From Saprospiraceae bacterium (GTDB taxonomy: Bacteria; Bacteroidota; Bacteroidia; Chitinophagales; Saprospiraceae), in contig JALHLK010000001.1 of NCBI GenBank assembly GCA_022844565.1, positions 373,073 through 437,072 on the forward strand: a stretch of DNA of 64,000 bases. The letters run 5' to 3'. Positions 1 through 8,175 of this stretch are shown piece by piece. A program made the translations under genes and the position numbers. Under the pieces are notes generated by a model, which did not search any database, had not been told where the DNA came from, and was given only the letters and a program-made list of their open reading frames with translations. Numbering within the stretch: position 1 is the stretch's first letter; every line of letters begins with the position of its first letter.

Positions 1-41
1 CCAATTATTGTTGATTTCTTTACAAAGTCTCTTCTTTCCAT
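1..41 (-). CDS. N-terminus of a Tat-exported protein (cut by window edge)
   Basis: Reading the minus strand from the ATG at 41 gives MERRDFVKKSTII before the window ends. The RRDFVKKS stretch matches the twin-arginine signal (S/T-R-R-x-F-L-K), so the protein is probably folded in the cytoplasm and exported by Tat. A -7 promoter element (TACATTTG, complement of 73-80) lies 31 bases upstream of the ATG, which supports this as a real start. In Bacteroidota such N-termini are common on Gfo/Idh/MocA oxidoreductases, sugar isomerases and metallophosphoesterases, but 13 residues cannot identify the family. Confidence 0.55.
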   Translation of the reverse strand, partial: MERRDFVKKSTII

Positions 42-72
42 ACTTTCTTTAATTTGATGAATTTCTTAGCTG

Positions 73-80
73 CAAATGTA
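73..80 (-). promoter_or_regulatory. Bacteroidota -7 promoter element (TACATTTG)
   Basis: The complement of this stretch is TACATTTG, an exact TAnnTTTG match, upstream of the cut-off Tat protein gene that starts at 41. A clear -33 element was not seen. Confidence 0.5.
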
Positions 81-273
81 AAATTTAATTGGTTCTTAGA
101 TCGTTTTTTTTAAAAAATCTTGATTTATGTAATACATTAATTTCATACTATGGTTTTGCATTTATTATATTCAGAGTACCATTTCAAACGCTTATTTCAA
201 GATAAATCAATATAAATTGCCATATCTGGCATATATTAAGATCCAAATACGGAAATACTTTTAAAATAAGTTG

Positions 274-281
274 TATATTTG
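274..281 (+). promoter_or_regulatory. -7 promoter element of nusB (TATATTTG)
   Basis: Exact TAnnTTTG match ending 29 bases before the nusB ATG at 311. The 42-310 stretch otherwise holds only divergent promoter regions and AT-rich sequence with no gene. Confidence 0.55.
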
Positions 282-310
282 CGTCATCATAAAATGTTGT
301 TTGAAGAAAT

Positions 311-1246
311 ATGTTAAGTAGAAGAAGTGTTAGAGTAAAAGCAATGCAGATACTTTATTCATTAAACCGTGATAAAGATCTTAAAAAAACTGATGCCAAA
401 AAGTTATACGCTCAAAGTATTGACAAAAGCTTTGAATTATTGCTTTATAATATACATCTACTTTATCAAATCTGTAAAACATCCGTTGAAGATTATGATA
501 AAAGAAGGAATAAGTATCTTCCGACAGATTTTGACAAATTGTTTAAACCGTCTTTATTTGACAATGCCCATGTAAAGTCAATTGGTTCAAATAAAAGGTT
601 AAATAGACTTTTTAACGACTACGAATTTACTAGTCTTTACGACAAAGATTCTTTAAAGAGTATTTACTACGAATATGCTAAAGAAGCAGGTTATTTAAGT
701 TTTCTTAATAGCGAGCCTACACAAGAAGTGGTGACAGAGGTACTTCTAGACCTTTGGAGATACATTAAGAAGTTTCCAAATTTTGAAGAAATACTTGAGG
801 ATCGTTACTCTAACTGGATAGATGACGAATCACTGATCGTAGGAGCAATGAAAAAAATTATTAAGTCTTTACCCACGAAAGATGAAAGTTTTTTCATGGA
901 ACATTTTCCTGAAGACGAAACTATCAAAGATTTTGGTGAGAAATTATTGCTAAAAACCATTGAAAAAGATCGTGAACTGGAAGAAATGATTGCCCCAACC
1001 CTCCAAAATTGGGAAATAGAAAGAGTAGCAATTCTTGACATGATCTTATTAAAGTTGGCAGTGTGCGAGTTTTTGTACTTCGAAACTATTCCAACAAAAG
1101 TTACCATGAACGAATATGTTGAACTTTCAAAAGACTATAGTACGGATAAAAGTAGAGAATTTGTAAATGGTGTTCTAGACAATTTATCCAAATCCCTAAC
1201 GGAAGAAAACAAATTGGTCAAATCTGGCAGAGGTTTAATTGATTAA
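311..1246 (+). CDS. nusB: Transcription antitermination factor NusB (long form)
   Basis: NusB binds boxA RNA with NusE (ribosomal protein S10) and assists rRNA antitermination. The protein has 311 residues, about twice the proteobacterial form. The N-terminus (MLSRRSVRVKAMQILYSL) is the usual NusB opening helix, and the rest of the NusB helical fold is in roughly residues 190-300, including the RVAILDMILLKLAVCEF and PTKVTMNEYVELSKDY stretches typical of the family. The long insertion between them is usual for Bacteroidota NusB. It stands alone, with its own promoter element just upstream and no tight neighbour. Confidence 0.93.
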   Translation: MLSRRSVRVKAMQILYSLNRDKDLKKTDAKKLYAQSIDKSFELLLYNIHLLYQICKTSVEDYDKRRNKYLPTDFDKLFKPSLFDNAHVKSIGSNKRLNRLFNDYEFTSLYDKDSLKSIYYEYAKEAGYLSFLNSEPTQEVVTEVLLDLWRYIKKFPNFEEILEDRYSNWIDDESLIVGAMKKIIKSLPTKDESFFMEHFPEDETIKDFGEKLLLKTIEKDRELEEMIAPTLQNWEIERVAILDMILLKLAVCEFLYFETIPTKVTMNEYVELSKDYSTDKSREFVNGVLDNLSKSLTEENKLVKSGRGLID

Positions 1247-1438
1247 CTTAGACATCTTTTAAGTACGATCTAATTAAATTGCAAAAGTCTTTTTTCGTTA
1301 ATTTTTAATGCGGACATTTGGTAAATGTATACAGAATGATAGTATTGGAACAGATTGAATTTTCTATTTAATCTATGACTTAAAATTTTTATTGACGTAG
1401 CTAAATATCAATAAAGCCATCTAAGTATATCATCTACA

Positions 1439-2389
1439 CTATTTCCCTCTATTATTCATATACTGTTGGACAGCGGCCTTTGTGGTGAGCCACACCTTAC
1501 CATCCTTATAAGCATCTATTTTTCCTCTTCTAGCGAGAAGGCTTAAATATTCTTGGCCATAAGGTATTTCAGGCTCCCTTGCAATCATGGCTGTAGCCTC
1601 ATAATCATCATATTCTCCACCTATTGCGTTAATATACAAGTTAAGTGATCGCTCTTGTGCTTGGTACATCATTAATAACAACTTAGAATAATCACCTTGA
1701 TTTGCCAGCTGTAAGGCAGATATATACTTTTTTCTGTCGTTTACCAGTATAAAAGCAGGAGGATATCCTTCTTTCAAAAATAGGAGATTCATTGCAAGTC
1801 TTGCAGTACGTCCATTACCATCATTAAAGGGATGTATCCAGACAAATTTATGATGAAAAACAGTGGCTAAAGTAACAATATCAAAATTATTTTGATTTAA
1901 ATTGATAAACTCAACCAACTCATCTATCATTTCACCTACTTTTGATGCATTAGGTGGGGTAAAGTTTGCCCCCGTAATTCTTACCATTCCAGGTCTAAAT
2001 CTACCTGCATAATCATCCATAATATTGGTCATTACCATCCGATGTATCGAAAGTAAATCTAAAGATCTTAATTCATAACTTGGATGAACAATTTCTTCTA
2101 AACTTGTGATAGCCTTTTGATGATTAATAACTTCAAAATGCTCTCTCAATGTCTTACCACCAACCGTAATTCCGTCTTCTAATATCAATTTTGTTTCTGA
2201 TATAGTTAATGTATTACCTTCGATACCATTTGAATGATATGTCCATTCTACTGCAAAGTCTTGTCTCAGTCTTTCTAATACACTATACGACATTGGTCTT
2301 TTTGAATCTAAAAAAGATTTTTTTTGAGCTACCCTTTCTTTTAGCTCAAAAATTTCATAATCATATGGTAGATGTATTTTGAATGTCAT
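1439..2389 (-). CDS. Fic family protein (AMPylator-type, class II autoinhibited)
   Basis: Fic enzymes transfer AMP (or another phosphate-containing group) to hydroxyl side chains of target proteins. The core motif HPFNDGNGRTAR is complete at residues 186-197, with the catalytic His186. An N-terminal SNGIEGN at 53-59 fits the inhibitory (S/T)xxxE(G/N) helix, so this is a class II Fic protein whose own N-terminus blocks ATP positioning. Residues about 275-316 look like a small winged-helix or HTH tail (GKVWLTTKAAVQQYM), which suggests DNA binding or autoregulation. Length 316 is normal for the Fic/DOC group with a C-terminal wHTH. No antitoxin gene is adjacent. Target unknown. Confidence 0.9.
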   Translation of the reverse strand: MTFKIHLPYDYEIFELKERVAQKKSFLDSKRPMSYSVLERLRQDFAVEWTYHSNGIEGNTLTISETKLILEDGITVGGKTLREHFEVINHQKAITSLEEIVHPSYELRSLDLLSIHRMVMTNIMDDYAGRFRPGMVRITGANFTPPNASKVGEMIDELVEFINLNQNNFDIVTLATVFHHKFVWIHPFNDGNGRTARLAMNLLFLKEGYPPAFILVNDRKKYISALQLANQGDYSKLLLMMYQAQERSLNLYINAIGGEYDDYEATAMIAREPEIPYGQEYLSLLARRGKIDAYKDGKVWLTTKAAVQQYMNNRGK

Positions 2390-2411
2390 AGCAAATTTAT
2401 GTTATCGGTTA

Positions 2412-2419
2412 CAAAGATA
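2412..2419 (-). promoter_or_regulatory. -7 promoter element of the Fic gene (TATCTTTG)
   Basis: The complement reads TATCTTTG, an exact TAnnTTTG match 23 bases upstream of the Fic ATG at 2389. Confidence 0.55.
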
Positions 2420-2564
2420 TTGTATTTTTCCGATATTATCTTTTTTATGTTTAATAAGTTTAAATCAAATCTAGGAGTGTCATCAAAGCTTGTGTCTTGA
2501 TCGACAAATGCAGTAATTAAATGTAAAACAGTATCTCTGTGAAAAAGTCTTTAGGAATTCGATA

Positions 2565-2605
2565 TAATAAAAAAGCATCTTCAAATTTTACTTTGAAAAT
2601 GCTTT
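2565..2605 (-). terminator. Intrinsic terminator of tRNA-His
   Basis: Inverted repeat arms at 2572-2585 and 2592-2605 (13 of 14 pairs) with a 6-base loop; on the minus strand the stem is followed by a T-rich run (TTTTTTATT). It lies just downstream of the tRNA in the transcribed direction. Confidence 0.75.
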
Positions 2606-2613
2606 AGTGCGAG

Positions 2614-2688
2614 GGAGGAAGATGGGGATCGAACCCACGGCCTTTAGTGCCACAAACTAACGCTCTAACCGACTGAGCTACAACCTCC
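2614..2688 (-). tRNA. tRNA-His (anticodon GUG)
   Basis: A full cloverleaf can be drawn on the minus strand: extra G at -1 paired with the C73 discriminator (the histidine identity pair), D-stem GCTC/GAGC, anticodon stem TTAGT/ACTAA with loop TTGTGGC (anticodon GTG), 5-base variable loop AGGCC, T-stem GTGGG/CCCAT with loop TTCGATC. CCA is not encoded. The acceptor stem (GAGGTTG with CTTCCTC) has two adjacent U-U oppositions at 5-68 and 6-67. A TATCTTTG -7 element sits at 2703-2710. Confidence 0.93.
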
Positions 2689-2702
2689 ATAATTTGCGAG
2701 CG

Positions 2703-2710
2703 CAAAGATA
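2703..2710 (-). promoter_or_regulatory. -7 promoter element of tRNA-His (TATCTTTG)
   Basis: The complement is TATCTTTG, 15 bases before the tRNA 5' end at 2688. The rest of 2711-3070 is AT-rich with no ORF or structure I can name. Confidence 0.55.
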
Positions 2711-3070
2711 ATAATTTTTTTTAAAATATGTCTAAATTTAGAGATTTTATATCGTTTTCCTAAAACTTAGTTTCATAATCTCTATTTTTTGCCCCAATGA
2801 ATTAATTATTTTACCCATGTATTGAACATGTATTGTTAATTCAGTCTTTTTTGATATTTCATAAAGAGATAAGTTAAAAATCATATATTAGATATGAATA
2901 ATATATAAGACATGTTAAATACTTCATGTTTTATACATAAAATAATTATTTTATGTAGTCTTATATCATTTTTTATGTATTGGTATCTTCAATTAGTTAA
3001 CATACTAACGTATTAGTTAAAAAAGAAATCCACAATCAATTATTGTTAATTTTAGTAAAACACCACCTTT

Positions 3071-3688
3071 CTACCAGCCATGGATAAGCTTATTGAAAAA
3101 ATCACCTATTCCACTCGGATTGAGTAACATGGTCAGCAGAAAACCAGCTATAGCACCATAAAAATGGGCCTCATGACCTATGTTGTCTTGATTGCGACCC
3201 GCTGACCAACTAGAATACCACAAATACAGCACTCCAAATATAATAGCGGGTACAGGTATGATCATGTATAATCCCAACATACTCGTAGGTTCATAAAATA
3301 TGTAGGAAAATAGCACGGCGGAGGTTGCACCAGATGCACCCAAAGCACTGTAAGCATAGTTATCTCTGTGTTGGAAATGAGTTTTTAGATTGGCCATAAT
3401 GACAGTCAGTATGTAAAAACCAACATAAATAAATGTGCCTGAAGGTCCAAATTGTTCTACAAATTTGTATTCTACATAGGCACCAAATTGATACAGGACA
3501 AACATATTAATAAATAGATGAAAGTAGTCTGCATGTATAAATCCACTCGTCAATAGTCGATATTTTTCATTTGAGTGGTTTTCATTATAGGGTCGATGTA
3601 AGAATTTTACGAGTAGGTTTTCATTATTCAATGCGACCAAGGAGATAATTACGGTGACGATTACTAATACTAAATTGCCTGAAATCAT
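3071..3688 (-). CDS. Rhomboid family intramembrane serine protease
   Basis: A polytopic membrane protease of 205 residues that would cut transmembrane segments of substrate proteins. The catalytic Ser119 is in the GASG motif (117-120), and the partner His is most likely His175 in GHEAHFYGAIAG, matching the AHxxG of GlpG. The HADYFHLFINM segment (52-62) supplies the oxyanion-side His and Asn of the second membrane helix. Six or so hydrophobic segments fill the protein. It starts 3 bases after the rlmH stop, so the two are co-transcribed. Substrate unknown. Confidence 0.9.
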   Translation of the reverse strand: MISGNLVLVIVTVIISLVALNNENLLVKFLHRPYNENHSNEKYRLLTSGFIHADYFHLFINMFVLYQFGAYVEYKFVEQFGPSGTFIYVGFYILTVIMANLKTHFQHRDNYAYSALGASGATSAVLFSYIFYEPTSMLGLYMIIPVPAIIFGVLYLWYSSWSAGRNQDNIGHEAHFYGAIAGFLLTMLLNPSGIGDFFNKLIHGW

Positions 3689-3691
3689 TTG

Positions 3692-4159
3692 TTATAAATT
3701 GTGATATTTTTCATTTTTGATAATGGTGTAAGCTCTATATACTTGCTCTGTTAAAAACAATCTAATCATTTGATGTGAAAAGGTCATTTTGGACAAAGAT
3801 AAAATAAAATTTGACCTTTTTCTGATCGCATCGCTCACACCAAAAGCACCACCAACCAAAAAGATCATTCTCTTTGTAGAATCGGTCATCTTTTTTGATA
3901 TCATTTCAGCCATTTCAACAGAGGTCAAAAGCCTACCTCTTTCATCACATAATACTAAAAAATCATCATCTTTTATGAATTTCAGAAATTGTTCTGCTTC
4001 TTTTTCCATCAATATTCTACTATCTTGTATACCTTTTACATCGGCAATTTCTTGGATGTCAAAACTAATATAGTGCTTTAGTCTTTTTAAAAATATTTCT
4101 ATACCAGTTTCAAGATACTTTTCATTCGTTTTTCCTATCACCAATAATACAATTTTCAT
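3692..4159 (-). CDS. rlmH: 23S rRNA (pseudouridine1915-N3)-methyltransferase RlmH
   Basis: RlmH is a SPOUT methyltransferase that uses SAM to methylate pseudouridine 1915 in helix 69 of 23S rRNA. Length 155 fits the family. The trefoil-knot SAM site is visible in the C-terminal third: LVGGAFGVSD, then LSLSKMTFSHQMIRLFLTEQ and YRAYTIIKNEKYH, the standard RlmH ending. It is the first gene of a two-gene unit with the rhomboid protease, with a TATTTTTG -7 element 21 bases before its ATG. Confidence 0.95.
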   Translation of the reverse strand: MKIVLLVIGKTNEKYLETGIEIFLKRLKHYISFDIQEIADVKGIQDSRILMEKEAEQFLKFIKDDDFLVLCDERGRLLTSVEMAEMISKKMTDSTKRMIFLVGGAFGVSDAIRKRSNFILSLSKMTFSHQMIRLFLTEQVYRAYTIIKNEKYHNL

Positions 4160-4179
4160 AATTTTATTTTTTTACCGTA

Positions 4180-4187
4180 CAAAAATA
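4180..4187 (-). promoter_or_regulatory. -7 promoter element of rlmH (TATTTTTG)
   Basis: The complement is TATTTTTG, an exact TAnnTTTG match upstream of rlmH (ATG at 4159), and immediately next to the inverted-repeat element that begins at 4201. Confidence 0.5.
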
Positions 4188-4200
4188 GTTATTTTTATGA

Positions 4201-4440
4201 GGGGAGTTCTAAAAACTCATTTTCGTAGTGAAAAAAATACGAAAAAGCCAAGAACAAGGCATGAAGAGCGTTAAGAAATCGCCGCAAACGATTTTAGCTA
4301 TGAACTGGGGCCTCCGTACACCAGCTAAGAAAATTATATTATAGTTTTGCTAAACTACAGTGAGGACACTTTTTAACTTTTAACGCAGTAATTGGGTTTT
4401 GCAGTTTTTTGTAATAGAAATAGAGTTTTTAAAACTCCCC
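4201..4440. mobile_element. MITE-like element with 18-bp terminal inverted repeats
   Basis: The ends are GGGGAGTTCTAAAAACTC (4201-4218) and GAGTTTTTAAAACTCCCC (4423-4440), which are inverted copies with one mismatch. The 240-bp interior has no ORF but is full of small palindromes: TTTTCGTA/TACGAAAA (4220-4245), TTAGCT with AGCTAA, and TAGTTT/AAACTA. A clear target duplication was not seen. One internal block (complement of 4256-4300) resembles two blocks in the element at 29436-29741. Non-autonomous transposable element or a structured RNA/DNA element are both possible. Confidence 0.6.
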
Positions 4441-4457
4441 ATTAGGTAATAAAGTAT

Positions 4458-4465
4458 TAAATTTG
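4458..4465 (+). promoter_or_regulatory. -7 promoter element of nnr (TAAATTTG)
   Basis: Exact TAnnTTTG match 22 bases before the ATG at 4488. A -33 region would fall on the right end of the inverted-repeat element at 4201-4440. Confidence 0.5.
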
Positions 4466-4487
4466 TATATAGATCAAATACAGAATC

Positions 4488-5939
4488 ATGATTACAATTT
4501 ATAGTAAGGCTCAGGTAAAACAAATTGATGAAAATACGACCAAACAACAACGTATTTCAGGATGGCAATTGATGGAAAGAGCTGCTAAAAAACTCACTGC
4601 TGCGATTATTGACAAATTTCCCGATCCCGACACTATTTTTTGTGTAATTTGTGGGAAAGGTAACAATGGTGGTGATGGATTAGCTGTTGCTAGAATGTTG
4701 AAAAATGAATTTAGAACAGTTGAAGTAGTTGTGCTGGATAGTACATCTACAACCGATGAACATCGATTAAATTTACAAAACGTAAAGCACCACTCTAAAA
4801 TACCCACGTTTTCTTGGGCAGATTTTGACAAAAACACTACAGCAAATGTTGTAATTGATGCAGTTTTGGGATTTTCATGTGATAGAAAACCGGAAAGCCT
4901 CTACAAAGAGTCAATTGAGTGGATAAACAATTGTGTTAAAAATGTCGTTTCCATCGATATTCCAAGTGGCATGCCTTGTGACTTTATTCCTGATTGGCCC
5001 TGTGTGCAAGCAGATTTCACTTTGTCTATAGGGTTCCCAAAGTTGACAAGTTTACTCCCTGAGACGAGTCCTAATTATGGTATAATCAGGCACATTGATA
5101 TTAATCATACTCCTTTGGATTTAAAAACAGAAAACTTTGTACTTGATCTAAAAACCATTGAAAGCATTAGAAAACCTCGACCTCAGTTTGGGCATAAGGG
5201 TACTTTTGGTCATGCAGCGTTAATGACGGGGAGCAATGGGATGATTGGTGCTTCTGTTCTTTCAGCTAGAGCATGTACTAGGTCTGGAGTAGGTTTAGTT
5301 ACTGTTTGCGCACCATCAATAGGTTACAATATCATTCAATCTACTGTTCCAGAAGCATTGTTTCTGACCAATGGAACAGATTTTTTAGAGGAAAATCTCA
5401 CAAGACTTGAGCAATTTGATAGTATTGGTATCGGATGCGGCATTGGTACCAACGCCATTACAAAACGATGGCTAAAAGACTTGTTGAATTCCTATAAAGG
5501 ACCTTGTGTCTTGGATGCTGATGCGCTTAACATTATTGCGGAGGATCAAATTGCTTTTCCTCAAAACTGCATCATCACTCCACATCCCAAAGAATTTGAC
5601 AGGCTATTTGGCCCTTCTACCAATACCCTTGAAAGGATCAAAAAACAAAAATTATTATCTATTGAAAATGAGATCGTTATCGTGCTAAAAGGCCATCACA
5701 CCAGTATTTCTGACCATAAAGGCAATGTATACTTTAATTCTACAGGTAATAATGGCATGGCCAAGGGTGGTAGTGGCGATGTCCTAACAGGATTAATAAC
5801 TGGTATTCTAGCCCAAGGATACTCAAGTTTAGACGCTGCAATTTTGGGTGTTTTTCAGCACGGTCAAGCGGGAGATAAAGCGGCAAAAGACATTGGTTTA
5901 AGCAGCATGATAGCAAGCGATATTATTCAAAGATTGTGA
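4488..5939 (+). CDS. nnr: Bifunctional NAD(P)H-hydrate epimerase / ADP-dependent dehydratase
   Basis: Repairs hydrated NADH and NADPH: the N-terminal YjeF half interconverts R and S epimers and the C-terminal ribokinase-like half dehydrates the S form with ADP. The epimerase half (about 1-215) shows GKGNNGGDGLAVARML and the VIDAVLGF stretch. The dehydratase half (about 225-483) shows FGHKGTFGHAALMTGS, LDADALNII, TPHPKEFDRL, and the nucleotide-binding NGMAKGGSGDVLTGLI near the end. Length 483 is normal for the fused form. The gene is monocistronic; the following 5940-6133 stretch is non-coding. Confidence 0.95.
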   Translation: MITIYSKAQVKQIDENTTKQQRISGWQLMERAAKKLTAAIIDKFPDPDTIFCVICGKGNNGGDGLAVARMLKNEFRTVEVVVLDSTSTTDEHRLNLQNVKHHSKIPTFSWADFDKNTTANVVIDAVLGFSCDRKPESLYKESIEWINNCVKNVVSIDIPSGMPCDFIPDWPCVQADFTLSIGFPKLTSLLPETSPNYGIIRHIDINHTPLDLKTENFVLDLKTIESIRKPRPQFGHKGTFGHAALMTGSNGMIGASVLSARACTRSGVGLVTVCAPSIGYNIIQSTVPEALFLTNGTDFLEENLTRLEQFDSIGIGCGIGTNAITKRWLKDLLNSYKGPCVLDADALNIIAEDQIAFPQNCIITPHPKEFDRLFGPSTNTLERIKKQKLLSIENEIVIVLKGHHTSISDHKGNVYFNSTGNNGMAKGGSGDVLTGLITGILAQGYSSLDAAILGVFQHGQAGDKAAKDIGLSSMIASDIIQRL

Positions 5940-6133
5940 TAAAATGCCGTGTCAACTACTTTTATATAACTTATTGAAAGTCATTTTATAACTGAGAGGA
6001 GCTCAAATATTTTTCTTAAAAGGTTATCTTATTCAACGCAGCATCTCAAAATAACGAAAAAAAGCGCGACATTTGTGAAACTTTTTTTCTCAAAATAGCG
6101 ATATACGATTCGTACAAAATAAAAGTAAAATTA

Positions 6134-7003
6134 ATGGCTAAAGTAAATGTTGGAATTGTGCAGATGACATGTACTGCTTCAAAAGATGAAAATCTCCATA
6201 AAGCAATAGAAAAAGTAAAAAGTGCGGCTCAAAAAGGAGCTCAAATTATCTGTCTTCAAGAACTCTTTACTTCTTTATATTTTTGCGATGTAGAAGACTA
6301 TGAATTTTTTGCATTGGCTGAAGCTATACCAGGACCAAGCACCGATGCACTATGCAAAGTGGCTGGAGAGCTAGGAGTAGTCATCATTGCTTCTTTGTTC
6401 GAAAAAAGAGCACAAGGCTTGTATCACAATACCACAGCTGTCATTAATGCTGATGGTAACTATATGGGCAAATACCGTAAAATGCATATACCTGATGATC
6501 CAGCTTATTATGAAAAATTTTACTTCACACCTGGTGATCTTGGGTACAAAGTGTGGGATACAAAATTTGGTAAAATTGGTATATTAATCTGCTGGGATCA
6601 ATGGTATCCTGAGGCAGCAAGGATTACCTCATTAATGGGTGCAGAAATTTTATTTTACCCTACGGCTATAGGTTGGGCTACATCACAAGATGAAGCCACA
6701 AATGTCGAACAATACAATGCGTGGCAGACCATACAAAGAAGCCATGCAGTGGCAAATGGGGTACATGTGGTATCTGTCAATAGGGTAGGATATGAGCAAG
6801 ACGGTGCAATGAAGTTTTGGGGAGGTAGTTTTATATCCAATCCTTTTGGGACGATACTCTATCAGGCCACCCATGATCAAGAAGAGATTCATGTACAAGA
6901 AATTGATCTGAGTAAGACAGATACATACCGCACTCATTGGCCATTCCTAAGAGATAGAAGAATTGACTCTTACCAACCCATCACATCAAGGTATATTGAT
7001 TAA
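6134..7003 (+). CDS. aguB: N-carbamoylputrescine amidase
   Basis: A nitrilase-superfamily amidase that hydrolyses N-carbamoylputrescine to putrescine, CO2 and ammonia. The nitrilase triad is present as Glu43 (LQELF), Lys116 (KYRKMHIPDD) and Cys153 (LICWDQWYPEAAR). Length 289 and the strongly conserved FYFTPGDLGYKVWDT and WPFLRDRRIDSY segments match plant and bacterial carbamoylputrescine amidases. The next gene is agmatine deiminase, which makes its substrate, so the pair forms the agmatine route to putrescine; no arginine decarboxylase is in this window. Confidence 0.95.
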   Translation: MAKVNVGIVQMTCTASKDENLHKAIEKVKSAAQKGAQIICLQELFTSLYFCDVEDYEFFALAEAIPGPSTDALCKVAGELGVVIIASLFEKRAQGLYHNTTAVINADGNYMGKYRKMHIPDDPAYYEKFYFTPGDLGYKVWDTKFGKIGILICWDQWYPEAARITSLMGAEILFYPTAIGWATSQDEATNVEQYNAWQTIQRSHAVANGVHVVSVNRVGYEQDGAMKFWGGSFISNPFGTILYQATHDQEEIHVQEIDLSKTDTYRTHWPFLRDRRIDSYQPITSRYID

Positions 7004-7024
7004 TTGACATTCTACAAGAGAAAT

Positions 7025-8068
7025 ATGGAGTTACTTACACCAAAATCATTAGGATATTATTTTCCGGCAGAATTTGCACCTCAAAGAGCCATTTGGCTCA
7101 GTTGGCCGCATAAAGAGGCAAGTTGGCCTGGCAAAATTGACAAGATTTTCCCCAATTATGCCAAATTTATTTATGAGATTACAAAGGGCCAGTTGTGTTG
7201 CATCAACGTGGCCGATGATGGAATGAAAAAATTTGCTGAAGAGCATTTAATAAAAGCCAATGTTGATCTAAGTAAAGTAACCTTTTATTTTCATCCGACC
7301 AATGATGCTTGGTGTCGCGATCATGGCCCAGCTTTTTTAGTAAATAAGGATACCGCTTTGCCAAAGGTTATAGTCAATTGGGATTACAATGCTTGGGGAG
7401 ATAAATATCCACCCTATGATTTAGACACAAATATTCCATTGAGGGTTGGAGAGGCACTGGGTCTCCAGGTTTTTACCCCAAATATTGTCATGGAAGGTGG
7501 TGCCGTTGAATTCAATGGTGCAGGTACACTACTAACTTCTACTGCATGCTTGCTAAATGAAAATCGTAATCCTCACCTTAATCAAGGCCAAATTGAGCAA
7601 TATCTCATTGATTATTATGGTGTTGATCAAGTACTTTGGGTAGATGAAGGCATTGTTGGTGATGACACTGATGGACATATTGATGATACAGTAAGATTTG
7701 TTAATGAGGATACGGTTATCACGATGATTGAAGAGGATAAAGCGGATGAAAACTATAAATTATTACGAGACAATCTCAAACAATTGAAAAAAATGCGATT
7801 GCTCAATGGTAAACAACTCAATATCATCGAAGTACCTATGCCAGATTTTATCGAGTATGATGGACAGAGACTACCTGCTAGCTACGCTAATTTTCTTATT
7901 ACTAACCAATCTGTCATAGTGCCAATATTCAATAGTTCAAAAGATGATCATGCGCTTTCCATCATTCAAAATGCAATTCCATCAAGAGAAGTGGTAGGCA
8001 TAGATAGCGAAGATATAATCTGGGGCTTGGGAAGTTTTCACTGTTTGTCACAGCAGGAACCTATGTAA
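7025..8068 (+). CDS. aguA: Agmatine deiminase
   Basis: Converts agmatine to N-carbamoylputrescine and ammonia; a pentein-fold guanidine-modifying enzyme. Visible active-site blocks are NDAWCRDHGP, VMEGGAVEFNGAGTLL, DDTDGHIDDTVRF and the nucleophile Cys near residue 340 in GSFHCLSQQEP. I start it at the ATG at 7025, preceded by AAGAGAAAT, giving 347 residues; the open frame also reaches a TTG at 7004 directly after the aguB stop, which would add seven residues not typical of the family. It lies 21 bases downstream of the amidase gene and is surely co-transcribed with it. Confidence 0.95.
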   Translation: MELLTPKSLGYYFPAEFAPQRAIWLSWPHKEASWPGKIDKIFPNYAKFIYEITKGQLCCINVADDGMKKFAEEHLIKANVDLSKVTFYFHPTNDAWCRDHGPAFLVNKDTALPKVIVNWDYNAWGDKYPPYDLDTNIPLRVGEALGLQVFTPNIVMEGGAVEFNGAGTLLTSTACLLNENRNPHLNQGQIEQYLIDYYGVDQVLWVDEGIVGDDTDGHIDDTVRFVNEDTVITMIEEDKADENYKLLRDNLKQLKKMRLLNGKQLNIIEVPMPDFIEYDGQRLPASYANFLITNQSVIVPIFNSSKDDHALSIIQNAIPSREVVGIDSEDIIWGLGSFHCLSQQEPM

Positions 8069-8147
8069 CCATTATAACTTTTTGGTGATATTCATTTTAA
8101 GAATTGGTTTTTTTTGTAGTTATATTATGCGTAATGATTTCAATGTT

Positions 8148-8155
8148 TAAATTTG
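8148..8155 (+). promoter_or_regulatory. -7 promoter element (TAAATTTG) deciding the start of the phosphoesterase
   Basis: Exact TAnnTTTG match 20 bases before the ATG at 8176. It lies inside the longer open frame that begins at a TTG at 8104, so the downstream ATG is the likely start. Confidence 0.5.
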
Positions 8156-8175
8156 ATGAAATTTACAATTACAAA

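Noticed and set aside
805-1107. Minus-strand ORF inside nusB (100 aa)
   Set aside because: Fully inside nusB in the opposite frame, no recognisable protein, composition as expected from antisense of a coding sequence.
5940-6133. Intergenic stretch after nnr as another inverted-repeat element
   Set aside because: Some words resemble the elements at 4.2 and 29.5 kb (for example AACGCAGC), but no matching ends or stems were found.
7004-7024. TTG start of agmatine deiminase directly after the amidase stop
   Set aside because: The added seven residues are not typical, and an ATG with a better leader context follows at 7025.
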